From Dinghuibacter sp035492835 (GTDB lineage Bacteria; Bacteroidota; Bacteroidia; Chitinophagales; Chitinophagaceae): 8,517 nucleotides of DNA. The notes below the pieces were generated by a model. The model was not told the DNA's origin, did not search any database, and saw only the letters and a list, made by a program, of their open reading frames with translations. Below are positions 1 to 5,439 of the stretch, in pieces. Position numbers and translations under genes: made by a program. Location of the stretch: the NCBI RefSeq assembly GCF_035492835.1, contig NZ_DATJIY010000202.1:1-8517 (forward strand). Direction: 5' to 3'. The number at the start of each line of letters is the position of its first letter. Positions within the stretch are counted from its first letter, which is position 1.

Positions 1-114
1 AAAAGAGGCACCACACCCCTACTCCCCGGCCTACGCGCTTAGGTCGCCGCGAAGGCAATGCTCTTCGGCGCGCGCGTATTAAGACCCGACGGCGACGTGG
101 TGGCGCGATGTTCG
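1..114. other. Unassigned left edge
   Basis: I see no gene I can support here. Plus-strand reading frames close at 40-42 and 80-82, so the tail of an upstream gene entering from the left is possible, but only 13 to 26 codons are visible and none is recognisable. The minus strand has only short open stretches. Confidence 0.3.
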
Positions 115-122
115 TACCTTTG
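115..122 (+). promoter_or_regulatory. Candidate -7 element TACCTTTG directly before the MBL gene
   Basis: TACCTTTG matches the Bacteroidota -7 consensus TAnnTTTG exactly. No TTG is seen 17 to 23 bases upstream, so the -33 half is missing or degenerate. If the element works, transcription would begin about 4 to 8 bases past it, at or next to the ATG at 128, giving a leaderless or nearly leaderless mRNA. Confidence 0.45.
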
Positions 123-127
123 TGGAC

Positions 128-874
128 ATGAAGATTATACCGTTGTCCGAAGGGGCGTTTACGATAGACCATACGAAAAGATTTGTACCATTCGACTTGA
201 AGGCGGACAACCTGCAACAGCGGCCAACCGGGTCTTTGCTGGTGGAGGTTCAACCGTTTGTTGTTATAACAAGGAACGACATCATCTTGCTTGATACCGG
301 TTTGGGGTTCCGCGATGTCAACGGAATTCTACAAATCCATCAAAATCTCAGCGATGCGGGGATCAACCCGCTGGACGTAACTAGGGTTATAATGAGTCAC
401 CTGCACAAGGACCACGCAGGGGGTATTGCGTCAAAAGATCTGATAACGGGCGCGTATCAGCTCAACTTTCCGTCGGCGACATATTACGTGCAGGCCCGGG
501 AGCTGCAATACGCTCTGGACAAGGGCGAGCCGTCCTACATTCCGGACGAGCTGCGTCCTTTGGAGGGCACCGATAAGGTCGTGTTGCTGGACGGCGACAA
601 GGGTGATATCGCGCCAGGAATACGGTACTGGGTGACCGGCGGACACTCGCCCTACCACCAGGTCCTCTGGCTGGAAGAAGATGGCCAAATCGTATTCTTT
701 GGGGGCGATGACGCCCCACAACTATCCCAGATGAAGAACCGTTTTGTCGCAAAATATGACTACGACGGCAAGAAGTGCATGGAGCTGCGCAAACAATGGT
801 GGCAGGAAGGCGGAGACGGTCACTGGACCTTCCTTTTCTATCACGACGTCAAGTATCCTACTGTTTCGCTGTAA
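128..874 (+). CDS. Metallo-beta-lactamase-fold hydrolase (lactonase-like)
   Basis: This is a 248-residue cytosolic enzyme with no signal peptide. The MBL-fold zinc motif HxHxDH is complete (SHLHKDHAGG: H91, H93, D95, H96). Later ligands are visible as H173 in GGHSPYH, D194 or D195 in FFGGDD, and H239 in FYHD near the C terminus, so both metal sites look intact. The order and length resemble the branch of the superfamily containing AHL lactonases and related hydrolases, but that branch is functionally mixed and the substrate cannot be read from sequence. An in-frame GTG at 122 would add two residues; I prefer ATG 128 because the GTG overlaps the candidate -7 element. The gene stands alone and converges on the Spy-like operon, so context gives no further clue. 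The fold is near certain and the substrate unknown. Confidence 0.9.
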   Translation: MKIIPLSEGAFTIDHTKRFVPFDLKADNLQQRPTGSLLVEVQPFVVITRNDIILLDTGLGFRDVNGILQIHQNLSDAGINPLDVTRVIMSHLHKDHAGGIASKDLITGAYQLNFPSATYYVQARELQYALDKGEPSYIPDELRPLEGTDKVVLLDGDKGDIAPGIRYWVTGGHSPYHQVLWLEEDGQIVFFGGDDAPQLSQMKNRFVAKYDYDGKKCMELRKQWWQEGGDGHWTFLFYHDVKYPTVSL

Positions 875-939
875 ACTAACATTAGTTAGCGTCCTGAAAC
901 CCTGGCCCCGTCTGATTGTCGGGCGGAGGGAATTTTGGT

Positions 940-972
940 AAAAAAATAGGCCAACCCTAGAAAGAGTCGGCC
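940..972 (-). terminator. Intrinsic terminator of the minus-strand transcript
   Basis: Read on the minus strand, the arms GGCCGACTC and GGGTTGGCC form a nine-pair stem with two G-U wobbles and a six-base loop (TTTCTA), followed by TATTTTTTT. On the plus strand the wobbles become A-C mismatches and no T-run follows, so the signal points to the minus strand. It lies about 205 bases beyond the stop of the Spy-like gene and is the best candidate end of the sigma operon, or of a small RNA. Confidence 0.7.
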
Positions 973-1001
973 GTTGCTAACCTATGAAAAACACCTATAT
1001 G

Positions 1002-1034
1002 CAAATGTATGGAAAAAATAATTTAGTTTCCAAA
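1002..1034 (-). promoter_or_regulatory. Candidate promoter inside the 3' spacer
   Basis: On the minus strand TACATTTG (1009-1002) fits TAnnTTTG exactly, and TTTG (1034-1031) lies 21 bases upstream in the -33 position. A transcript from here would start near 995 and run into the terminator at 940-972, making an RNA of only about 55 bases. The region is AT-rich, so a chance match is quite possible. Confidence 0.3.
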
Positions 1035-1176
1035 AATTGCTAATGGAATTAACCAGTCATTTTACTACCTACAAAAGGGGCAAAACAATTGGTAATGAGC
1101 ATGAAAGAAGAATATACCGATAAACGAATATTCACCCCTTTTTTACCAAAATTAACTTGAAGGAAAGGGGCCGGGT

Positions 1177-1599
1177 TTAGAAACCACGACGCATACCCAT
1201 GTGCGGATTAGGCCGGAGACGGTTGATCAGCATCACATTGAAGTCGTGTTCCAATTGGAAGACATAATTCGCCCGGTTGCGGCCGATCAGCGTCGTGAAT
1301 TGATTCTGGTACCGCTTGTGTACGTTCAGGATGGCCTCTTCCTTGGCAATCTGGTCGAGGGTTACATTGGTCCTGACGCTGCGGAGCTCGTTCTCGTATT
1401 GAAAGTATACCGGCCAGAACTCCCTCGATTCCTGGGGAGTGAGGTTGAGGTGCTGACCGATGTAGGTGATCTTTAATTTCTCCAGTCGTGGCTTCATGAC
1501 GGCCGGGTCTCCCTGCTGTTCCTCCGCTGGGGCTTGCGCCAGCGTCCGGACCAGGCCGGATGTGGTCAAGAGTAATAAGAATAGGAGGCACTTCTTCAT
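1177..1599 (-). CDS. Secreted Spy/CpxP-like protein, possible sensor of the ECF system
   Basis: This 140-residue protein begins with a clear signal peptide: basic start MKK, hydrophobic core at about 4-18, and probable cleavage after A21 (TLA before Q22) or after A23. The mature part is predicted helical. LNLTPQESREFWPVYF (51-66) resembles the LTxxQ-type helix of Spy/CpxP relatives, and LIGRNRANYVFQLEHDF (104-120) fits the matching later helix. Family members are periplasmic chaperones or stress sensors, and small proteins of this kind beside Bacteroidota ECF genes are often annotated as sensors of ECF sigma factors. The tail holds H133, M134 and M136, a possible metal-binding patch. It is the last gene of the operon, 21 bases after the membrane protein, with an AGGA before the ATG. 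Secretion and helical nature are well supported; chaperone or sensor role is inference. Confidence 0.75.
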   Translation of the reverse strand: MKKCLLFLLLLTTSGLVRTLAQAPAEEQQGDPAVMKPRLEKLKITYIGQHLNLTPQESREFWPVYFQYENELRSVRTNVTLDQIAKEEAILNVHKRYQNQFTTLIGRNRANYVFQLEHDFNVMLINRLRPNPHMGMRRGF

Positions 1600-1620
1600 G
1601 ACGTCTGTCCTGTTTATAAT

Positions 1621-2613
1621 TTATTCTGAAGCCTTGCTGTCATTGTCTGTCTTTCCGTTGTCGACGGCATTCTGAAGTTGCTGGTCATCGACCTCGCTGG
1701 CGATCAGTTCTGCGTCACTGACATCCGTGTTGCTTTTCAGGTAGTCGATGATGGCCTGGTCGGAAACCTTGGCCAGGGCGCTATTGAGTTGATCGGGCGA
1801 TTTCAGGTTGATTTCGTTCTGTACATCCGAGGACGGCCTCAGGTAGATATGATAGCCCCATACCCCGCTGGTGAGCATAACGCCCACGGTTACCGCGGCG
1901 GCCAGTATCTGGCGGACGGAGCTACGGCTACCGGTGATGGGGAGGACCCGTGCGCCGGTTCCGGAGGCGGTCTCCGGCGTCGCCTTTTCCGGCATCACTA
2001 CTACGGGAGTCCCAACCCGCATCGGGTCGAACGCCTCGAAGTATCCAGCCGGAACCGTACCGGGGTATACCCGCGGGTACGAGGCCAACAGGGGGGATAG
2101 CTCCCGCAGTTCTTCGTCGACGTCCTGGGGCGCTTCATTACCCTGGGGCGCAGTCATCGCGTCGGCTGCTTTGGCTCGCGCCAGCATCCGCTCGGGCAGC
2201 CCCTCAAAATAGCCTTTGGGGGCCTGGAAGGTAGCCGCCCTCCGGAGGTCTTCCAGCAGGGCGGGGGTCTCCGGGGCTTCCGCCCGCGCGGGGCCAGCCG
2301 CTGCCGCAAGGCTCCCGTTTTCCGCAAGGCTTCCCGCTTCTTCAGCGCGGATGCGCTGCATCATGTTTTCCGCGAACCCTTCAAAATAGCCGGGTGGCGG
2401 TGCTTGGAGTGTAATCCGGTCACGTAAACCGGGGGACAACATAGGACCCACTTCTTCGGCTCCCCCTTCCAGGCTCCTGACCAGGGTCAGCACCTTTTCC
2501 GGGAAGTGCGCGAAGAATCCCTCCGGGACGACAAAGGGAGTCACCGGGGGCAACCCGGCTACCACCTCTGATATCCCTTTCAATTCCATTCCTATGTCCG
2601 CACTGTGTACCAT
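1621..2613 (-). CDS. Putative anti-sigma membrane protein with four P-x-G-[YF]-F repeats
   Basis: I do not recognise a named family for this 330-residue protein. The first 230 residues are Pro/Ala/Glu-rich and contain four spaced copies of a short motif: VPEGFFAHFPEKVL (29-42), PPGYFEGFAENMM (73-85), APKGYFEGLPERML (131-144) and VPAGYFEAFDP (187-197). One hydrophobic segment (about 235-257) follows RQ and should span the inner membrane, leaving about 73 acidic residues outside. With no signal peptide, the expected topology puts the repeat region in the cytoplasm. Position directly after the ECF gene (34-base gap) and before a secreted Spy-like protein suggests an anti-sigma factor relaying an envelope signal. 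No zinc HxxxCxxC motif of classical ZAS anti-sigma factors is present. ATG 2613 is used; an in-frame ATG at 2589 (MELKGIS) is an alternative. The gene is real; its role is inferred from context. Confidence 0.8.
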   Translation of the reverse strand: MVHSADIGMELKGISEVVAGLPPVTPFVVPEGFFAHFPEKVLTLVRSLEGGAEEVGPMLSPGLRDRITLQAPPPGYFEGFAENMMQRIRAEEAGSLAENGSLAAAAGPARAEAPETPALLEDLRRAATFQAPKGYFEGLPERMLARAKAADAMTAPQGNEAPQDVDEELRELSPLLASYPRVYPGTVPAGYFEAFDPMRVGTPVVVMPEKATPETASGTGARVLPITGSRSSVRQILAAAVTVGVMLTSGVWGYHIYLRPSSDVQNEINLKSPDQLNSALAKVSDQAIIDYLKSNTDVSDAELIASEVDDQQLQNAVDNGKTDNDSKASE

Positions 2614-2647
2614 ACAACAAAATATGACTTCAGGGTATTAGAAAAGT

Positions 2648-3199
2648 TTAATGATTGAGCATAAACTCCTCGATTTTCTTTACGGCATGGTGATAGCTGG
2701 CCTTCAGCGCCCCTTCGGAGGTGTCCAGTACCCGGCTCATTTCCTCATAAGGCATTTCATCATAATACCTTAGATTGAAAACCAAGCGCTGTTTCTCCGG
2801 CAAGGTCTGTATCGCCAGCTGTAGTTTCCATTCCAGCTTACCGGGATCGAAATACCGGTCTGCTTTTAATTTATTGCTCAATCCCGTTTCCACGTCACTG
2901 AAAGACACACCCGCCCGCTTCTTCTGCTGTTCCAGGAAGGTGAGGCTTTCGTTGGTGGCAATCCTATATAACCAGGTATATAATTGACTGTCTTCTCGAA
3001 AGTTATCAAGGCTTTTCCAGACTTTTATACAGACGTTCTGGAGGACGTCGTTGGCGTCGTCGTGGTCCACCACGATACGTCGGATATGCCAATAGAGCTT
3101 TTCCTGGTACTTCCGCACAATTTGGGTGAACGCCGCCTCTTTCGTGGCGGGAGCCTTAAATTGTAGCAATAATTCTTTGTCGTCGGCGATGTTAGCCAT
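2648..3199 (-). CDS. ECF-type RNA polymerase sigma factor (RpoE-like)
   Basis: This 183-residue protein has the two-domain layout of ECF sigma factors. Region 2 spans about 20-95, with FTQIVRKYQEKLYWHIRRIV, then DDANDVLQNVCIKVWKSLDNF and the -10-reading LYTWLYRIATNESLTFLEQQKK. A linker follows (96-120), then region 4 (about 122-180) with LQLAIQTLPEKQRLVFNLRYY and the helix-turn-helix YEEMSRVLDTSEGALKASYHHAVKKI. It would direct RNA polymerase to a small regulon, and Bacteroidota genomes carry many such factors. It is the first gene of a three-gene operon with a putative anti-sigma membrane protein and a secreted Spy-like protein, which suggests an envelope signal. The ATG at 3199 lacks a clear Shine-Dalgarno sequence. 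An inverted repeat at 3239-3260 lies just upstream. The family is secure; the signal and targets are unknown. Confidence 0.95.
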   Translation of the reverse strand: MANIADDKELLLQFKAPATKEAAFTQIVRKYQEKLYWHIRRIVVDHDDANDVLQNVCIKVWKSLDNFREDSQLYTWLYRIATNESLTFLEQQKKRAGVSFSDVETGLSNKLKADRYFDPGKLEWKLQLAIQTLPEKQRLVFNLRYYDEMPYEEMSRVLDTSEGALKASYHHAVKKIEEFMLNH

Positions 3200-3218
3200 G
3201 CATCCGGTTTAGTCCGTG

Positions 3219-3235
3219 CTAATATATCTAAAATA
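3219..3235 (-). promoter_or_regulatory. Two tandem TAnnTTAG elements before the sigma gene
   Basis: On the minus strand TATTTTAG (3235-3228) and TATATTAG (3226-3219) each differ from the housekeeping -7 consensus TAnnTTTG by one base and lie 20 to 36 bases before the ATG. Either could be the -7 region of the operon promoter. No convincing -33 element was identified, and an ECF-type autoregulated promoter cannot be excluded. Confidence 0.25.
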
Positions 3236-3238
3236 TCT

Positions 3239-3260
3239 CCGACTATCATTAGATGGTCGG
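3239..3260. promoter_or_regulatory. Inverted repeat upstream of the sigma operon, possible operator
   Basis: The arms CCGACTATC (3239-3247) and GATGGTCGG (3252-3260) pair over nine positions with one G-T wobble around the four-base centre ATTA. No T-run follows on either strand, so it does not look like a terminator. It sits about 40 to 60 bases before the sigma start codon, a place suited to a regulator binding site or a leader hairpin. Confidence 0.4.
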
Positions 3261-3290
3261 GGGAAAACTAAGTTTAAGAGCTTGTCCCAA

Positions 3291-3320
3291 TAAAAAGACC
3301 GCCCCTCCCGGAGCGGTCCT
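3291..3320 (-). terminator. Intrinsic terminator after the transketolase gene
   Basis: On the minus strand the transcript forms a GC-rich hairpin from arms GACCGCTCC (3318-3310) and GGGGCGGTC (3305-3297): nine positions with one mismatch and a four-base loop, followed by TTTTTATT. It begins about 19 bases after the transketolase stop. It separates the metabolic genes from the sigma operon, so the sigma factor needs its own promoter. Confidence 0.85.
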
Positions 3321-3337
3321 TGTATAGCGTTCTGTAC

Positions 3338-4300
3338 CTATTTCTTCTTACGAACGATAGCCTTCTCCGCGGCGGCCACGATATCGACGGAATCGAGACC
3401 GTACTTGACCAGCAGGTCTTCCGGCTTGCCGCTTTCACCAAAGGTGTCTTTTGTGCCCACATATTCGATGGGGATCGGGAAATGACGGGCGGCAACCTGC
3501 GCAATGCTATCACCCAACCCGCCGATGATGTTGTGTTCTTCGCAGGTGACGGCGCAGCCGGTCTTTTCTATGGAGCCACGGACGGCTTCGACGTCCAGGG
3601 GTTTGATCGTGTGGATGTTGATCAGCTCGACGCTATACCCTTTCTCTTCGAGGATACGGCCGGCTTCGATGGCCTTCCATACCAGGTGACCGCATGCAAA
3701 GATGGAAATGTCCTTGCCTTCGGACAGGGTTTGTGCCTTTCCGATCTCGAATACCTGATTTTCCGGTGTGAAGTTGGGCCATTTGGGCCGGCCAAAACGC
3801 AGGTATACGGGGCCGGTGTAGTCGGCGATGGCCATGGTGGCGGCTTTGGTCTGGTTGAAGTCGCAAGGCACGATCACGGTCATACCAGGCAGCATCTTCA
3901 TCATGCCGATGTCCTCCAGGATCTGGTGGGTGGCTCCATCCTCACCAAGGGTCAACCCTGCATGGGAGCAACATATCTTTACGTTTTTGCCGGAATAGGC
4001 GACCGATTGACGGATCTGGTCATACACGCGGCCGGTGCCGAAATTGGCAAAGGTCGTGGCGTAGGGGATCTTGCCGCCAATGGTCAAACCGGCAGAAATG
4101 CCGATCATATTGGCTTCGGCTATACCTACCTGGATAAAACGTTCGGGAAATTCCTTGATAAAGGCCTGGAGCTTCATGGAGCCCAGAAGGTCAGCGGTAA
4201 GGGCTACTACGTTGGGGTTCCTGCGGCCGGCTTCGAGGATACCTTCCCCAAAACCACCCCGGGTTTCCTTCTCGTTGAGTACCTGTATGTCTTTTAACAT
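3338..4300 (-). CDS. Transketolase, C-terminal subunit (split enzyme)
   Basis: This 320-residue protein matches the second half of transketolase: the pyrimidine-binding domain (about 8-175), with the cofactor-activating glutamate in GIAEANMIGISAG (E62) and LGEDGATHQ (118-126), then the C-terminal domain (about 190-315) with FACGHLVWKA and EEHNIIGGLGDS. The N-terminal thiamine-diphosphate-binding half is absent, as expected where transketolase is made as two subunits of about 280 and 320 residues. The complex moves two-carbon units between sugar phosphates in the pentose phosphate pathway. ATG 4300 is chosen because homology begins at MLKDIQ; the open frame upstream has no similarity and overlaps galE. 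The partner gene usually lies directly upstream, but here galE does. A candidate promoter precedes the gene and a strong terminator follows. Other split dehydrogenase E1-beta-like enzymes share the layout, but the motifs favour transketolase. Confidence 0.92.
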   Translation of the reverse strand: MLKDIQVLNEKETRGGFGEGILEAGRRNPNVVALTADLLGSMKLQAFIKEFPERFIQVGIAEANMIGISAGLTIGGKIPYATTFANFGTGRVYDQIRQSVAYSGKNVKICCSHAGLTLGEDGATHQILEDIGMMKMLPGMTVIVPCDFNQTKAATMAIADYTGPVYLRFGRPKWPNFTPENQVFEIGKAQTLSEGKDISIFACGHLVWKAIEAGRILEEKGYSVELINIHTIKPLDVEAVRGSIEKTGCAVTCEEHNIIGGLGDSIAQVAARHFPIPIEYVGTKDTFGESGKPEDLLVKYGLDSVDIVAAAEKAIVRKKK

Positions 4301-4321
4301 GCCTGTTACAGTTTTGCACGG

Positions 4322-4329
4322 CAAACCTA
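4322..4329 (-). promoter_or_regulatory. Candidate -7 element TAGGTTTG before the transketolase gene
   Basis: TAGGTTTG on the minus strand fits TAnnTTTG exactly and ends 22 bases before the ATG at 4300, predicting a leader of about 15 bases. No -33 TTG is found at the expected distance. A direct repeat ACGGCAA with an 11-base period (plus strand, 4318-4324 and 4329-4335) flanks and overlaps it. It would allow expression independent of galE. Confidence 0.4.
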
Positions 4330-4350
4330 CGGCAATCGGCGGACATTCCG

Positions 4351-5406
4351 CTAGTTGAGTTGGAAATTCTGGCTGGTATGGAGCGTTTTGTCCTCTTTCA
4401 AACGCAATTCCCATTCCCAGGCCGTTTTCATCATTTCATCCAGGTTGTACCGGATGTTCCAGCCCAGGACGCCCACCGCTTTGTCGTTGTTGGCATAGAT
4501 CGCGATCACGTCCCCCGGACGCCGCGGACCCAGGGTATAGTTGAGCTTGACGCCGCTCACCTTTTCAAAGGCCCTGATGGCTTCGAGAACGGTCACGCCG
4601 TTACCGGTGCCCAGGTTGAACACCTCGACGCTGTCCTTGTTCTTGCCGGCCAGCATATAGTTTACCGCCAGCGTGTGCGCGTGAGCGATGTCGGATACGT
4701 GGATAAAGTCGCGGATACAGCTCCCGTCCCGGGTGTCGTAATCCGTACCAAAAACCTGCATGGTCGGCAGCTTGCCGATGGCGGTTTGGGTGATCGCCGG
4801 CACCAGGTTGGCGGGTTTGCCCAGGGGCAGCTCCCCGATGGCGATGGAGGGGTGGGCGCCGACCGGATTGAAATACCGCAACAGGATGGATTTTACGGCA
4901 CCCGTTTTTGCCACATCCTCGATGATCCTTTCCCCCATTTGCTTGGTGGCGCCATAGGGAGACTCCGCCGTTTTTTGGGGCGTTTCTTCGGTGACCGGGA
5001 TGTGATCGGGATTACCGTATACGGTACAAGACGAAGAAAAGACGAAGTGTTCGATCTTGAATTCCGAGGCGCACTTCAACAGGTTGATGAGCGACAGCAG
5101 GTTATTTTCGTAATAGGCGAGGGGTTGCGCAACGGATTCCCCGACGGCCTTGTAGGCGGCAAAATGGATGATAGCGGCTATGTCGCGGTTTTCCTGGAAC
5201 ACGGCCATCGTATCGTCATAGCTGCACAGGTCGACCTTGTAGTTCTTGACCTTTTTGCCCGTGATCTTTTCGATACCGGCAAGCAGTTGCGGGGTTGAGC
5301 GGGAATTGTTGTCCACGGAGACGACGTCATAACCGTTTTCGATAAGGTCCACGATCGTATGGGCACCGATATAACCGCATCCCCCGGTGACTAGGATTTT
5401 TTGCAT
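4351..5406 (-). CDS. galE: UDP-glucose 4-epimerase
   Basis: This 351-residue protein is an extended short-chain dehydrogenase/reductase that interconverts UDP-glucose and UDP-galactose in the cytosol using bound NAD. The nucleotide-binding glycine motif is TGGCGYIGAHT (7-17). The catalytic set is S126 in FSSSCTVYG (123-131) with Y151 and K155 in SPYGATK. The signature RYFNPVGAHPS (177-187) and the sugar-binding GPRRPGD (293-299) are typical of GalE. The length is slightly more than the usual 330 to 340 residues because of a short C-terminal tail. It lies 33 bases downstream of rfbA and 50 bases upstream of the transketolase gene, all on one strand. With RfbA it would feed nucleotide sugars into surface polysaccharide. 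A UDP-GlcNAc epimerase activity is possible, but the overall match is to classical GalE. Confidence 0.95.
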   Translation of the reverse strand: MQKILVTGGCGYIGAHTIVDLIENGYDVVSVDNNSRSTPQLLAGIEKITGKKVKNYKVDLCSYDDTMAVFQENRDIAAIIHFAAYKAVGESVAQPLAYYENNLLSLINLLKCASEFKIEHFVFSSSCTVYGNPDHIPVTEETPQKTAESPYGATKQMGERIIEDVAKTGAVKSILLRYFNPVGAHPSIAIGELPLGKPANLVPAITQTAIGKLPTMQVFGTDYDTRDGSCIRDFIHVSDIAHAHTLAVNYMLAGKNKDSVEVFNLGTGNGVTVLEAIRAFEKVSGVKLNYTLGPRRPGDVIAIYANNDKAVGVLGWNIRYNLDEMMKTAWEWELRLKEDKTLHTSQNFQLN

Positions 5407-5439
5407 AACCTGGCGTAGTAATTTGTAAACTAAGGTAGC

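Larger units (their letters stand above)
875..1176. other. AT-rich spacer between convergent genes; likely 3' UTR of the sigma operon
   Basis: No coding region is visible. From left to right it holds a small dyad after the MBL stop (AACTAA, CA, TTAGTT at 874-887), a strong minus-strand terminator (940-972), a minus-strand promoter-like pair (1002-1034), an inverted repeat TGGAAA/TTTCCA (1010-1015 and 1027-1032), and G-rich and C-rich arms at 1073-1080, 1135-1144 and 1162-1170 that could pair in two exclusive ways. No good plus-strand terminator for the MBL gene was found. Confidence 0.5.

Noticed and set aside
874..889. Dyad AACTAA-CA-TTAGTT after the MBL stop as a terminator
   Set aside because: The stem is short and AT-rich and no T-run follows, so it is unlikely to terminate transcription.
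1147..1154. Minus-strand TAATTTTG as a promoter just after the Spy-like gene
   Set aside because: It fits TAnnTTTG, but no TTG lies 17 to 23 bases upstream and the DNA is AT-rich, so chance is likely.
1678..2212. Plus-strand open frames opposite the GYF-repeat protein
   Set aside because: The minus-strand frame is full length, in operon context, and has repeats plus a membrane segment; the opposite frames are fragmentary and overlap each other.
3320..4297. A 325-codon plus-strand open frame opposite the transketolase gene
   Set aside because: Mirror frame of a gene with clear motifs; no recognisable domain and no start signals.
4360..5298. A 312-codon plus-strand open frame opposite galE
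   Set aside because: Antisense shadow of galE; it shows no family motif of its own.
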